Shown piece by piece: positions 51,717-61,276 of a stretch of 64,000 nucleotides of DNA (positions are counted from its first letter, which is position 1; every line of letters begins with the position of its first letter). The position numbers were made by a program, and so were the translations under genes. A model generated the notes under the pieces. It was given only the letters and a program-made list of their open reading frames with translations, ran no database searches and had not been told where the DNA came from. The DNA comes from Synechococcus sp. HK05 (GTDB lineage: Bacteria; Cyanobacteriota; Cyanobacteriia; PCC-6307; Cyanobiaceae), in assembly GCF_019104765.1 (NCBI RefSeq), contig NZ_JAHRXJ010000004.1:310001-374000 (forward strand). Direction: 5' to 3'.

Positions 51717-52241
51717 ATGACCACCCTTGACCTGCGTGGCCTGGTACGCGATATCCCCGACTTTCCCAAGCCGGGCATCCTGTTTCGCGACATCACGCCG
51801 CTGATGCGCAGCCCCCTGGCCTGGCAAGAAGTGATGCGCCAGATGGGAGCTGTGTGCGATCAGCTGGCCCCCGATCTGATCGTGGGCATCGAATCGCGCG
51901 GGTTCATCGTGGGCACCGCCCTGGCCACCGCCCGCAACATCGGCTTCAGCCCGGTGCGCAAGCCCGGGAAGTTGCCGGGTGAGGTGATTGGCGTGGATTA
52001 CACCCTCGAATACGGCAGCGATCGGCTCGAGATCATTCCCGATGGCTTTGAACACAAGCCGCGGGTGCTGATCGTGGACGACCTGTTGGCCACCGGCGGC
52101 ACCGCCGGCGCCTGCGCCGAGCTGGTGCACCGCGTGGGCGGCGAACTTTGCGGCTTTGCCTTCATCGTGGAATTGGCTGATCTGGGCGGCAAAGCCAAGC
52201 TGCCGGAGGCGGTGCCGGTGGAATCGCTGATCGTGTACTGA
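51717..52241 (+). CDS. apt: Adenine phosphoribosyltransferase
   Basis: Salvages adenine to AMP. The 174-residue enzyme shows the family start ([17 protein letters not shown]), the flexible loop (RKPGKLPG) and PRPP motif [14 protein letters not shown]. Start ATG 51717. GATACT at 51683-51688 may be its -10. Confidence 0.95.
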   Translation: MTTLDLRGLVRDIPDFPKPGILFRDITPLMRSPLAWQEVMRQMGAVCDQLAPDLIVGIESRGFIVGTALATARNIGFSPVRKPGKLPGEVIGVDYTLEYGSDRLEIIPDGFEHKPRVLIVDDLLATGGTAGACAELVHRVGGELCGFAFIVELADLGGKAKLPEAVPVESLIVY

Positions 52242-52247
52242 GGGCGC

Positions 52248-52463
52248 CTACGGATCCAGGGCGGCCTGCCAGCTGAGCACCTGATCAAACTGCTCCAGCG
52301 TGATCAGGCCGAAACGCCAGAGCACCACCGGCAAGGGGGCCTGCTCCTGATCGGCCTGCTTAAGCCCCAGCTGCAGAGCGTTGTCCGTTAGCCCCAGCTC
52401 CTGGCGCAGGTAGCGCAGCAACGCTGGGCTGGGGGGCGGTTGCGGCGAGCTGCTGATCACCAT
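52248..52463 (-). CDS. DUF2949-like small protein
   Basis: A 71-residue helical protein: LLRYLRQELGLTDNALQLGLK then PLPVVLWRFGLITLEQFDQVLSW. Matches DUF2949, a cyanobacterial family of unknown function. Converges with apt (6 bases apart). Confidence 0.78.
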   Translation of the reverse strand: MVISSSPQPPPSPALLRYLRQELGLTDNALQLGLKQADQEQAPLPVVLWRFGLITLEQFDQVLSWQAALDP

Positions 52464-52493
52464 GGCGCGCCGCGGAACGTGCCGCCATCCTGC

Positions 52494-53675
52494 TCAGGGC
52501 CAGCGCAAGCGGCAAGGGCCATCGCTCATGGCGCTCAAGCTCAGGGCCCGCAGCCACGGCGCCCGCGCCAACAACGCCAACCCGAGCCGCCGCAGGGGAA
52601 GCAGCAGCGGCTGACGGTTGGAGAACAGGCGCACCAAAGCATCGGTGGCAAACAGCACCAGGGCGATATCAAGCCAGCGCCGGGCGGCGTAGCGTCCGGG
52701 CAACTGCCGCGATGGCAGCCGGCCGGCCTGCACTTGCCCCGCCAACTGCTGCAACACCGCCACATCCCGCCAGCAGAGGTTGAGGCCCTGGCCGCCCACA
52801 GGATGGGAGCGGTGCGCCGCTTCACCCACCACCACCAGGCCTCGCCGTTGCAGGGGCCAGGCCCACTCCAGCGCCACGGGGAACGCCCGCGGCTGATCCA
52901 GCAGCACCTCCGCCTGCAGCCGCTCCGGCAAAGCAGCGCTCAAAGCGTCGAGGAACGCCACCGGCTCCAGCCGCTCCAACTGCTGCAGCCGCGGCAGCGG
53001 CGCACTCCACACCAATTGGAAGGCGTCCCCCCCAAGGGGCAAAACAGCAAAGGGGCCCTCCGGGCGAAACAACTCCCAAGCCTGATCGGCTTCGGAGCCC
53101 CGCAGCCGCACCTGCACCGTGAGGCAGCCCTGGCGGTAGGGGCGATGCCAATGGCGAATCCGGGCCGCCCGGCGCCGGGGTGAGTGATGGCCATCGGCGG
53201 CCACCTCCAGATCCACAGGCAGCTCTGAGGAGCAGCCGGCGGGATCCGCCAGGCGCAGACTCACCCCACTCTCACCCTCCAGGGCTTGCAACAGCAGAGC
53301 CATCAGGGGACGGTGCTGGAGGATCCAGCCCACGGCATCTGCAGGGCTGCGACCTGGGTGCACTGGCAGGTCGGCGGCACCGAAACTCACCTGCTGCTGC
53401 AGCGCTTGATCGCAGAGCTCCAGGCGGCGAAATGGCGCCAGGTGCGCCTGGAGCGGCTGCCAGAGCCCCAACCCCTCCAGCAGTTCGGCACTGGAATGGG
53501 TGAGAGCGTAGGCACGGCTGCGATCCAGCAGGGCGGCGGCGGGCTGGGGATCACACAACACCACCTGCCAACCCGAACGGGCCAGGGCCAAAGCCGCCAG
53601 GGCGCCAGTGGGACCAGCCCCGAACACCCGGGCCCGCAGCGGGGCAGCGGTGGCGGCGGTGACGGAGCGGCGCAT
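52494..53675 (-). CDS. FAD-dependent hydroxylase, UbiH-like
   Basis: A 393-residue flavoprotein monooxygenase. The dinucleotide-binding motif GAGPTGALAALALARSGW is at the start, DGHHSPRR follows, and the FAD-binding GEAAHRSHPVGGQGLNLCWRD block near residue 280 is typical of UbiH/Coq6 enzymes. A role in plastoquinone or related quinone hydroxylation is likely. ATG 53675 is chosen because the alternative start at 53702 lies inside the hli terminator. Confidence 0.85.
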   Translation of the reverse strand: MRRSVTAATAAPLRARVFGAGPTGALAALALARSGWQVVLCDPQPAAALLDRSRAYALTHSSAELLEGLGLWQPLQAHLAPFRRLELCDQALQQQVSFGAADLPVHPGRSPADAVGWILQHRPLMALLLQALEGESGVSLRLADPAGCSSELPVDLEVAADGHHSPRRRAARIRHWHRPYRQGCLTVQVRLRGSEADQAWELFRPEGPFAVLPLGGDAFQLVWSAPLPRLQQLERLEPVAFLDALSAALPERLQAEVLLDQPRAFPVALEWAWPLQRRGLVVVGEAAHRSHPVGGQGLNLCWRDVAVLQQLAGQVQAGRLPSRQLPGRYAARRWLDIALVLFATDALVRLFSNRQPLLLPLRRLGLALLARAPWLRALSLSAMSDGPCRLRWP

Positions 53676-53686
53676 GAACAAAGCAA

Positions 53687-53719
53687 CAAAAAACCGCAGC
53701 ACGATTCTGTGCTGCGGTT
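53687..53719 (-). terminator. Intrinsic terminator of hli
   Basis: An 11-bp perfect stem AACCGCAGCAC / GTGCTGCGGTT with a six-base loop, then TTTTTT on the minus strand. It is 35 bases beyond the hli stop and just before the hydroxylase start. Confidence 0.92.
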
Positions 53720-53753
53720 GATTCAGACCGAAGCCTGTGGAGTGACCAGGGAA

Positions 53754-53999
53754 TCAGCCGATGCCCAGCAGGCCGCGGGTGAACGCTTCACCACCGAGGG
53801 CGAATTCAGTGGCAAGCAGAGCGATGAAGCCGAGCATGGCCATGCGGCCATTGAGCTTCTCAGCGCGCTCGTGGAAGCCCCAGCCGTTCTCAGCTTCCAC
53901 CACCTGCATGCGGGGCTCAGAAGCAAAGGCGTTCAAACGACCGCCGTCTTCCTCCGTCACGGTGGCGCCACGGATGACGGGAGTGTTGGCCTGAGTCAT
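53754..53999 (-). CDS. hli: High-light-inducible protein (Hlip)
   Basis: An 81-residue single-helix chlorophyll-binding protein of the LHC superfamily, protecting photosystem II assembly intermediates and quenching energy. The helix has the ExxNGRxAMxGF motif (E45, N50 in [15 protein letters not shown]). The extended N-terminus (about 38 residues) is of the HliC/HliD-long type. Start ATG 53999. Monocistronic, with its own terminator, and RpaB-like repeats just upstream. Confidence 0.95.
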   Translation of the reverse strand: MTQANTPVIRGATVTEEDGGRLNAFASEPRMQVVEAENGWGFHERAEKLNGRMAMLGFIALLATEFALGGEAFTRGLLGIG

Positions 54000-54010
54000 G
54001 GCATCCCTGC

Positions 54011-54050
54011 GAATGCAACAAGTGTAACGCAATGTTGCGCGATGTTGCAC
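54011..54050 (-). promoter_or_regulatory. HLR1-like tandem repeats (RpaB site) before hli
   Basis: On the minus strand the decamers GTGCAACATC, GCGCAACATT, GCGTTACACT and TGTTGCATTC follow in a row. The eight-base cores GCAACATC, GCAACATT and GTTACACT repeat every 10 bases and match the HLR1 half-site [GT]TTACA[AT][AT] at 4 to 7 of 8 places; the fourth is offset by one. TACACT could double as the -10. HLR1 boxes are bound by the response regulator RpaB. Confidence 0.55.
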
Positions 54051-54065
54051 GCCGTAAACGCCGCC

Positions 54066-54713
54066 TCAGCGCAGCCGCTTCAGGCAGAGCTCCTCAAAGG
54101 CTGGCCGCAGCAGGAAGGGGTACTCCCCCACCCACAGCTTCAGCTGGGGCAGCCAGGCATCGCTGAGGGCGCCGATGCGTGAGAAGTCTTTGCGCTCACT
54201 CAGCACGAGGCAGCGCACCACCATGCCGCGGCGGATCTGCTTGTGCTTTTTGTCGTACGGGAAGCGCACGCTGCCCAGATAGCCATCTTCATCCTCAAGC
54301 TCGAGGCACAGCCAGGTGCGGCGGTTCTCGACCAACTCGAGCCGCCCCTGACGGTCGGTGGTTTCCTGACGCCCCTCCACCAGCTCCTTGGTGTAGTAGT
54401 CGGCCACCTCCCCTTCAAAGAGGGCCGCTGCGGGGTAGCGGCGCAGGGTGGCGTTCTTGCGGCCGGCCTCCACAATCGGGCCCCACAGCACATAGAGCAG
54501 AAACACGAAACCGGTCACCAGAAAGATCGGGCCGGCCTGGCTGGAGAACAGCAGCGTCTGGCTGATCAGCAGCGTGATCACACCACCGATCACCGAGATG
54601 AACAGGCGCTGCAGCAATTTCTGGGGGCTGCCGCTGCAGGCGTTGAACTGGGGGCCGGTGGCCACCGCCGGAATCAGGCGCGGCAGCTCACCGGGGCGAA
54701 GCGGGATCAGCAT
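54066..54713 (-). CDS. Conserved cyanobacterial membrane protein
   Basis: A 215-residue protein. The start LIPLRPGELPRLIPAVATGPQF is typical of a conserved cyanobacterial family sometimes labelled, without basis, as a phosphate transporter permease. Two membrane spans (about 37-56 and 60-78) are followed by a cytoplasmic domain with ENRRTWLCLELEDEDGYLGSVRFPY and SDAWLPQLKLWVGEYPFLLR. No transport motif is visible. Follows dapB after 26 bases. Confidence 0.78.
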   Translation of the reverse strand: MLIPLRPGELPRLIPAVATGPQFNACSGSPQKLLQRLFISVIGGVITLLISQTLLFSSQAGPIFLVTGFVFLLYVLWGPIVEAGRKNATLRRYPAAALFEGEVADYYTKELVEGRQETTDRQGRLELVENRRTWLCLELEDEDGYLGSVRFPYDKKHKQIRRGMVVRCLVLSERKDFSRIGALSDAWLPQLKLWVGEYPFLLRPAFEELCLKRLR

Positions 54714-54739
54714 GGCGCCAGTGTCGAGGCCAGCCGGCT

Positions 54740-55612
54740 TCAGAGCAAGCGCTCGAGGCCATACACAAGCCCGCCCAGCTGGCGCACCTTGCGCACGCTC
54801 AGCAGCACCCCGGGCATGTAGGCGGAGCGATCAATCGTGTCGTGGCGGAGGGTGTAAGTCTCCCCAGGGGCGCCGAACATCACCTCCTGGTGGGCCACCA
54901 GGCCGGGCAGACGGAGCGAGTGCAGGCGCAGGCCGCTGGGGCGCTCACCGCCGCGGCAGCCAGTGAGAGTTTCATGCTCCTCCACCTGCTGGGGATTGAA
55001 GGATTTACCAAGCTCTTCCATCAGCTCAGCCGTTTTGATGCAGGTGCCGCTGGGGGCATCGGCCTTGCGGTTGTGGTGCAGCTCGGTGAGCTCGGCGAAG
55101 TCGTAGAAGCGGGCGGCGGCGGCGGCGGCCTGCTGGAGCAACACCATGCCCACGGAGAAGTTGGGGATCACCGCCCCACCCACCGAGGCCTTGTCAGCAA
55201 AGGTGGCCAGATCCTGCAGTTGCTCTGGGCTGAGGCCCGTGGTGCCGATCACCGGGTGCACGCCATAGGCGATGGCGCCGCGGGTGTGCTCGTACACAAC
55301 GGAGGGATGGGTGAAATCCACCAGCACCGCGCCGGCGCCGGGGCCGTCGTTCCGCACCGCCTGGCTGGCCTGGCAGAGGCAGCCCTCGAAGTCGGCGGTG
55401 ATCGCCACCTCGAGTTCACCGAGGCCCAGCTCTAAGCCCACATCCGCGCCTTCCTTGCCGGCGGTGGTGTCAATCGCACCGATCAGGCGGCAGTTGGGCG
55501 CTGCGTTCACGGCCTTCACCACCTCAGCGCCCATGCGCCCCAGGGCTCCAGCCACCACCACCGCAATGGGCTGGCTGCTGGAGGGGCTGGCGGGAGCCGA
55601 ACTGGCGGTCAT
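54740..55612 (-). CDS. dapB: 4-hydroxy-tetrahydrodipicolinate reductase
   Basis: Second committed enzyme of lysine and diaminopimelate synthesis. The 290-residue protein shows the NAD(P)H motif [13 protein letters not shown] near residue 20 and the catalytic loop [14 protein letters not shown] (His-His and Lys). Cyanobacterial length. Start ATG 55612; divergent from chlH with 132 bases between. Confidence 0.95.
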   Translation of the reverse strand: MTASSAPASPSSSQPIAVVVAGALGRMGAEVVKAVNAAPNCRLIGAIDTTAGKEGADVGLELGLGELEVAITADFEGCLCQASQAVRNDGPGAGAVLVDFTHPSVVYEHTRGAIAYGVHPVIGTTGLSPEQLQDLATFADKASVGGAVIPNFSVGMVLLQQAAAAAARFYDFAELTELHHNRKADAPSGTCIKTAELMEELGKSFNPQQVEEHETLTGCRGGERPSGLRLHSLRLPGLVAHQEVMFGAPGETYTLRHDTIDRSAYMPGVLLSVRKVRQLGGLVYGLERLL

Positions 55613-55705
55613 TGAAAGCGGGGCGTTAAGGCAAGGGCCTGAGCCTATGGGCTGAGCTCACCACGGCTGTAACAGCTTGGAATCTGAGCTCGCGGCGGTG
55701 CCCCG

Positions 55706-55717
55706 GCCTACGTAGGC
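55706..55717. promoter_or_regulatory. Palindrome GCCTACGTAGGC upstream of chlH
   Basis: A 12-bp perfect palindrome, 28 bases upstream of the chlH start. TACGTA would sit at the -10 position; the surrounding CCTACGTAGG resembles CCTACGATGG before acsF. Confidence 0.4.
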
Positions 55718-55744
55718 TCCTTCACATTGCTCAATCCAGCGCGC

Positions 55745-58700
55745 ATGTTCACGCAGGTCCGCTCCGCCTCCCGCCGCGTCAGCCCCGGTGAGGTGAACGG
55801 CCGGGCCGTGATGAAGGCCGTGTATGTGGTGCTGGAGCCCCAGTATCAAAACGCCCTCACCCAGGCGGCCACCTCGCTCAACGATCAGAACGGCCCACTG
55901 GCGATCGATCTGTGCGGCTACCTGATCGAAGAGCTGCGCGACCCCACCAACTACGCCGACTTCTGCGCCGATGTGGCCGAAGCCGATGTGTTCATTGGCT
56001 CGCTGATCTTCATCGAGGATCTGGCCCAGAAGGTGGTGGATGCCGTGGCACCCCACCGCGACCGCCTCAAGGCAGCGGTGGTGTTCCCCTCCATGCCGGA
56101 GGTGATGCGCCTCAACAAGCTCGGCACCTTCTCGATGGCCCAGCTGGGCCAGAGCAAGAGCGCCATTGCCGGCTTCATGAAGAAGCGCAAGGAGGCCGGC
56201 GGCGCCGGTTTCCAAGACGCGATGTTGAAGCTGCTCAACACCCTGCCCACGGTGTTGAAGTATCTGCCGGTTGAGAAGGCCCAAGACGCCCGCTCCTTCA
56301 TGCTCAGCTTCCAGTACTGGCTGGGCGGTACGCCAGACAACCTGCGCAACTTCCTGTTGATGCTGGCGGATAAGTACGTATTCCCCCGCACGGCTGACGA
56401 CCGCCCCGAGCTGCAGGTGGCCGACCCCGTGGTGTTCCCCGACCTCGGGATCTGGCACCCCTTGGCCCCCTCGATGTTCGAGGACCTCAAGGAGTACCTC
56501 AACTGGAACGCCAGCCGTAAAGACCTCTCTGAGAAGGCACGCAAGGGCCCGGTGATCGGCCTGGTGCTGCAGCGCAGCCACATCGTCACCGGTGACGAAG
56601 CCCACTATGTGGCGGTGATCCAGGAGATGGAGTACCGCGGCGCCACCGTGATCCCGGTGTTCTGCGGCGGCCTCGACTTCACCAAACCGGTGAACGCCTT
56701 CTTCTACGACCCGATCAATCCCGATGTGCCGTTGGTGGACGGCGTGGTGTCGCTCACTGGTTTTGCCCTGGTGGGCGGCCCGGCCCGCCAGGACCACCCC
56801 AAAGCGATTGAGGTGCTGAAGAAGCTCAATCGCCCCTACATGGTGGCGCTGCCGCTGGTGTTCCAAACCACCCAGGAGTGGGAGGAGAGCGATCTGGGTC
56901 TGCACCCGGTGCAGGTGGCCCTGCAGATCGCCATCCCCGAACTCGACGGTGCGATCGAGCCGATCGTGCTGAGCGGCCGCGACGACGCCACTGGCAAGGC
57001 CCACACCCTGCAAGACCGGGTGGACGCCATCGCCGAGCGGGCCATCCGCTGGGCCTCGCTGCGGATCAAGCCCCGCGCCGAGAAGAAACTGGCGATCACG
57101 GTGTTCAGCTTCCCGCCTGACAAAGGGAACGTCGGCACCGCCGCCTACCTCGACGTGTTCGGCTCGATCTACCGCGTGCTCGAGGAGATGCGGGCCAAGG
57201 GCTACCAGGTGAAGGATCTGCCCGCTACACCCAAGGCACTGATGGAGGCAGTGCTCCAGGACCCTGAAGCCCTGGAAGGTGCCCCCGAATTGGCGATCGC
57301 CCACCGCATGAGCGTGGAGGAATACGAGCGCCTCACCCCGTATTCCGAGCGTCTCGAAGAGAACTGGGGCAAGCCCCCCGGCACCCTCAACACCGATGGC
57401 ACCAACCTGCTGATCTTCGGCCGCCACTTCGGCAACGTGTTCGTTGGCGTGCAGCCCACCTTCGGCTACGAAGGCGATCCGATGCGGCTGCTCTACTCCC
57501 GTAGCGCCAGCCCGCACCACGGTTTTGCCGCCTACTACACCTATCTGGAGAAGGTGTGGGGCGCCGATGCGGTGCTGCACTTCGGAACCCACGGCTCGCT
57601 GGAGTTCATGCCCGGCAAGCAGATGGGCATGAGCGAAACCTGCTACCCCGATTCGCTGATCGGGGCGCTGCCGAACCTCTACTACTACGCCGCTAATAAC
57701 CCTTCGGAAGCCACCATCGCCAAGCGCCGGGGCTACGCCGAAACGATCTCTTACCTCACCCCGCCGGCCGAGAACGCCGGCCTCTACAAGGGCCTCAAGG
57801 AGCTGGGCGAACTGGTGGGCTCCTACCAGCAACTGCGCGAAGGCTCCCGCGGCGTGCAGATCGTGAATGCGGTGGTGGAAACAGCCCGCCAGTGCAACCT
57901 CGATAAAGACGTTGAGTTGCCTGAGGTGGATGCCTCCGAGCTCAATCTCGACACCAGGGATTCGGTGATCGGCGCGGTGTATCGCCAGCTGATGGAGATC
58001 GAAAGCCGGCTGCTGCCCTGCGGCCTGCACACCATCGGCAAGCCCCCCACCGCCGAAGAGGCAATCGCCACCTTGGTGAACATCGCCGCTCTGGAGCGCG
58101 AGGAAGACGGCATCCGCTCCTTACCCGCCCTGCTGGCTGAGAGCAAAGGCCGCACCATCACCGACGTGTATGCCGGTAATGACGACGGTGTGCTCGCCGA
58201 TGTGGAGCTCAACCGCGTGATCACGGAGACATCCCGCGCCGCCGTGGGCGCGATGGTGCAGGCCGTGACCGGCAGCGACGGGCGTGTGACCCTGCGCCGC
58301 AACTTCGCCTGGTTCTTCAACCTGCTGGAACAGTTCGGCTTCAAACTGCCCAGCCCCTGGCTGAGCGCCTGTCGCAATGCCGGCTTCCCGGATGTGGATC
58401 AGGCCGAGCTCGACAAGCTCTTCGGTTATCTGCAGTTCTGCCTCGAGCAGGTGTGCGCTGATCTGGAGATGCAGAGCCTGCTGCGGGCCCTCGATGGCGA
58501 ATACGTGCTGCCTGGCCCTGGCGGCGACCCGATCCGTAACCCCGGCGTGCTGCCCAGCGGCAAAAACCTGCACGCCCTTGATCCCCAGGCCATCCCCACC
58601 AAGGCCGCCATCGCCGCCGCCAAGGGTGTGGTGGACAAGCTGATCGAGCGCCAGAAGCAGGAACAAGGCACCTGGCCTGAAACCATCGCCTGCGTGCTCT

Positions 58701-59746
58701 GGGGCACCGACAACATCAAGACCTACGGCGAATCCCTCGCGCAGATCCTCTGGTTTATCGGCGTGAAGCCAGTGCCCGACTCCCTCGGCCGGGTGAACAA
58801 GCTCGAGCTGATCTCCCTCGAAGAGCTGGGGCGACCCCGGATCGACGTGGTGGTGAACTGCAGCGGCGTGTTCCGCGACCTGTTCATCAACCAAATGGCC
58901 CTGATCGATCAAGGCGTGAAGATGGCCGCCGAGGCTGATGAGCCCCTGGAGATGAACTTCGTGCGCAAGCACTCCCAGGAGCAGGCCGCTGCGGAAGGCA
59001 TTTCCCTGCGTGATGCCGCCACCCGCGTGTTCTCCAACGCCAGCGGCAGCTACAGCTCCAACGTGAACCTGGCAGTGGAGAACAGCACCTGGGAAGAGGA
59101 GAACGAACTGCAGGAGATGTATCTCTCCCGCAAAACCTTCGCCTTCAACGCCGACAACCCCGGTGAGATGAACCAGAAGCGCGAGGTGTTCGAGTCGGTG
59201 ATGAAGACCGCCGATGTGACCTTCCAGAATCTGGATTCCGCGGAGATCTCCCTCACCGATGTGAGCCACTACTTCGATAGCGATCCCACCAAGCTGATCC
59301 AGGGCCTGCGCGATGACGGCAAGGCGCCGGCGAGCTACATCGCCGACACCACCACCGCCAACGCCCAGGTGCGCTCGCTAAGCGAAACCATTCGCCTCGA
59401 CTCCCGCACCAAGCTGCTCAATCCCAAGTGGTACGAGGGCATGCTCAACTCGGGCTATGAGGGTGTGCGCGAGGTGGCCAAGCGCCTCAACTTCACCCTG
59501 GGCTGGAGCGCCACCAGCGGCGCCGTTGATAACTTCGTGTACGAAGAAGCCAACGAAACCTTCATCAACGACCCGGAGATGCGCAAGCGGCTGATGGAGC
59601 TGAACCCCCACAGCTTCCGCCGCATTGTGGGCACGCTGCTCGAGGTGAACGGCCGCGGTTACTGGGAAACCTCCGATGAGAACATCCAACAGCTGCAGGA
59701 GATCTACCAGGAGATCGAAGACCGCATCGAAGGCGTAGCCAACTAA
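55745..59746 (+). CDS. chlH: Magnesium chelatase subunit H
   Basis: Large catalytic subunit (1333 residues) that binds protoporphyrin IX and inserts Mg2+ with ChlI and ChlD, the first committed step of chlorophyll synthesis. Recognised from [59 protein letters not shown] and C-terminal [19 protein letters not shown]. Start ATG 55745 (MFTQVRSA) fits the family; another start at 55727 would add six residues. Ends 11 bases before the Nif11-like gene. Confidence 0.97.
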   Translation: MFTQVRSASRRVSPGEVNGRAVMKAVYVVLEPQYQNALTQAATSLNDQNGPLAIDLCGYLIEELRDPTNYADFCADVAEADVFIGSLIFIEDLAQKVVDAVAPHRDRLKAAVVFPSMPEVMRLNKLGTFSMAQLGQSKSAIAGFMKKRKEAGGAGFQDAMLKLLNTLPTVLKYLPVEKAQDARSFMLSFQYWLGGTPDNLRNFLLMLADKYVFPRTADDRPELQVADPVVFPDLGIWHPLAPSMFEDLKEYLNWNASRKDLSEKARKGPVIGLVLQRSHIVTGDEAHYVAVIQEMEYRGATVIPVFCGGLDFTKPVNAFFYDPINPDVPLVDGVVSLTGFALVGGPARQDHPKAIEVLKKLNRPYMVALPLVFQTTQEWEESDLGLHPVQVALQIAIPELDGAIEPIVLSGRDDATGKAHTLQDRVDAIAERAIRWASLRIKPRAEKKLAITVFSFPPDKGNVGTAAYLDVFGSIYRVLEEMRAKGYQVKDLPATPKALMEAVLQDPEALEGAPELAIAHRMSVEEYERLTPYSERLEENWGKPPGTLNTDGTNLLIFGRHFGNVFVGVQPTFGYEGDPMRLLYSRSASPHHGFAAYYTYLEKVWGADAVLHFGTHGSLEFMPGKQMGMSETCYPDSLIGALPNLYYYAANNPSEATIAKRRGYAETISYLTPPAENAGLYKGLKELGELVGSYQQLREGSRGVQIVNAVVETARQCNLDKDVELPEVDASELNLDTRDSVIGAVYRQLMEIESRLLPCGLHTIGKPPTAEEAIATLVNIAALEREEDGIRSLPALLAESKGRTITDVYAGNDDGVLADVELNRVITETSRAAVGAMVQAVTGSDGRVTLRRNFAWFFNLLEQFGFKLPSPWLSACRNAGFPDVDQAELDKLFGYLQFCLEQVCADLEMQSLLRALDGEYVLPGPGGDPIRNPGVLPSGKNLHALDPQAIPTKAAIAAAKGVVDKLIERQKQEQGTWPETIACVLWGTDNIKTYGESLAQILWFIGVKPVPDSLGRVNKLELISLEELGRPRIDVVVNCSGVFRDLFINQMALIDQGVKMAAEADEPLEMNFVRKHSQEQAAAEGISLRDAATRVFSNASGSYSSNVNLAVENSTWEEENELQEMYLSRKTFAFNADNPGEMNQKREVFESVMKTADVTFQNLDSAEISLTDVSHYFDSDPTKLIQGLRDDGKAPASYIADTTTANAQVRSLSETIRLDSRTKLLNPKWYEGMLNSGYEGVREVAKRLNFTLGWSATSGAVDNFVYEEANETFINDPEMRKRLMELNPHSFRRIVGTLLEVNGRGYWETSDENIQQLQEIYQEIEDRIEGVAN

Positions 59747-59757
59747 GGCCGCCGCGC

Positions 59758-60021
59758 ATGACATCCGCCAATGCCATGCGCCTCAAGCTGTTGCTGAAGG
59801 ATGATCCACTCCTTCGGCAGCAGCTTTCTCAATGCGACAGCCCCGATCAGGTGATTGGGATTGCAGCCAAGCTGCAACTCAACGTGTGCATGGCTGATCT
59901 GTTGCGGATGGAGGCGCTGATGACGCTCACCCTCAGTGATGAAGAACTGGATGAGTGGTATGTCACGCCATATTGGAAACGGGTGCTGATCAGCCTCGGG
60001 GCTCAGCCGTTCAAACCATGA
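59758..60021 (+). CDS. Nif11-like protein without Gly-Gly leader end
   Basis: An 87-residue protein resembling the Nif11 domain (LKLLLKDDPLLRQQLSQCDSPDQVIGIAAKLQLNV...), which is used as a leader for modified peptides in picocyanobacteria or stands alone. The usual leader end LSDEELExVxGG is seen only as LSDEELDEWYVTPYWKR, with no Gly-Gly and no core peptide. It starts 11 bases after chlH and may share its transcript. Function unknown. Confidence 0.7.
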   Translation: MTSANAMRLKLLLKDDPLLRQQLSQCDSPDQVIGIAAKLQLNVCMADLLRMEALMTLTLSDEELDEWYVTPYWKRVLISLGAQPFKP

Positions 60022-60089
60022 ACGCTGCCAACTCATCGATCGACTGAAAGGTCAAAGAGTCTTATAAAGATCGCGACTCTGGTCCGACG
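60022..60089 (+). promoter_or_regulatory. Probable promoter of the HlyD operon
   Basis: TATAAA at 60064-60069 is a good -10 element. An inverted repeat AGAGTC ... GACTCT (60056-60061 and 60075-60080) brackets it, which could be an operator. No clear -35. Confidence 0.5.
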
Positions 60090-61271
60090 ATGGCGACGCC
60101 TGAACCTCAGACCGTTCTGCGCGAAGGGGTTCATGCACTACGGACCCGCTGGAACGGGCTGCAGCTGAAGCTCCCCCAACAGCGCTGGAGGCGTTGGGCC
60201 GGTGCTGGCTTGCTGGGCCTGATCGTGGTGACCGCCGGTTCAGTGGTGTTCAGAAAGCGATCGATTGAGGCCTACGTCACTGCTGATGTGGTGACGATCA
60301 CCAGTCCAGTGGAAGGTGTGGTCACAGGCCAAGCGGTCACGGCAGGCCAACAATTCAAGGCCGGTGAAACCGTGCTGGTGATCCAAGCCAATCGGGACGA
60401 TGCAGCAAACCTGGAAATCAGCACGCAGAAGCTGAAGCAAACCCAGATTGAACTGCAGGCCACCAGTGCGGAGCTCAAGCGGTACCACCAGATCAATCAG
60501 TCGCGGTTGAAGGCGGAAGTGGCCAGTGCTGAGCGAAGCCTGAAAGATCTGCAAGCACAACAAAGCCGTTATGCAAGCCAGGCCGATCGCTACCGGGCAC
60601 TGGTGAAGAACGGTGCCATGGATGCCGACACGCTGGTGGGTGCTGAAGCGATGGCCAGCAGCCTGGTGCAGAGGGTGGGCAATCAACGCCAGCAACTGAG
60701 CAACCTCAAGCTGGAGCTCAAGTCGGCGCAAGCCACGGCGCCGGATCGCACGGCCGTATTCGGCGGCTCCGCACGGCGGATGGAAATCATGGAAGTCGAG
60801 CTACTCCGATTGATCAGTCGCCGTAAGGAGCTCGAGGTGCAAGAAGCCCAACTCAAGAAGGAGGTTGATCAAGCCCAGAAGCGTTCACGCTTCGTGTATC
60901 AGCCACGGTTCCCAGGCTTGCTGCTCACAGAACGCGTCAGCGTGGGAGATGAGGTGAACGACGGCACAACACTGCTCACAGCTGTGAATTGCGACAAGCT
61001 CAGAGTGGAAGCACTGTTTGAAGCGAGCAAGCTCAAGGATGTGCATCTTGGCCAGATGGTGAACATCGATTGGCCCAATAGCCAACGCAGCAGCCAAGGA
61101 AGGGTCGTGAGCCTTCGCGGTGAGCAAGGGGTGAACGGTCTCGAGACCAGCGGTGTCGCCAAATTCCGCCCTGCTCACACGGATCGGACCCGCGCGATGA
61201 TTTCACTCCAACCCAACGACCTACGCGAACAGAACTGCCGCCTCGGCGAGCGCGTCCGGGTGGATCTCTAA
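60090..61271 (+). CDS. HlyD-family membrane fusion protein
   Basis: A 393-residue protein with one membrane span near 37-54, a biotinyl-lipoyl-like half (VEGVVTGQAVTAGQQFKAGETVLVI), a long coiled coil (about 105-270, with QQLSNLKLELKSAQ) and the second half (GLLLTERVSVGDEVNDGTTLLTAV). It spans the periplasm as an adaptor. Without an ABC exporter nearby and next to a synthase, it resembles the adaptor of alginate-like polysaccharide systems (Alg44) more than a toxin exporter. It is 5 bases upstream of the synthase. Confidence 0.85.
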   Translation: MATPEPQTVLREGVHALRTRWNGLQLKLPQQRWRRWAGAGLLGLIVVTAGSVVFRKRSIEAYVTADVVTITSPVEGVVTGQAVTAGQQFKAGETVLVIQANRDDAANLEISTQKLKQTQIELQATSAELKRYHQINQSRLKAEVASAERSLKDLQAQQSRYASQADRYRALVKNGAMDADTLVGAEAMASSLVQRVGNQRQQLSNLKLELKSAQATAPDRTAVFGGSARRMEIMEVELLRLISRRKELEVQEAQLKKEVDQAQKRSRFVYQPRFPGLLLTERVSVGDEVNDGTTLLTAVNCDKLRVEALFEASKLKDVHLGQMVNIDWPNSQRSSQGRVVSLRGEQGVNGLETSGVAKFRPAHTDRTRAMISLQPNDLREQNCRLGERVRVDL

Positions 61272-61276
61272 GGTCG

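Noticed and set aside
53676-53702. Earlier start for the UbiH-like hydroxylase at 53702
   Set aside because: It would begin inside the stem of the hli terminator; ATG 53675 gives the family N-terminus.
54066-54713. Phosphate transporter permease label
   Set aside because: Only two membrane spans and no permease loop are visible; the family label seen for homologues seems unfounded.
55658-58030. A 790-codon open frame on the minus strand
   Set aside because: It lies entirely antisense to chlH, is rich in His, Gln and Gly as expected from reverse reading of biased codons, and shows no domain. It is a codon-bias artefact.
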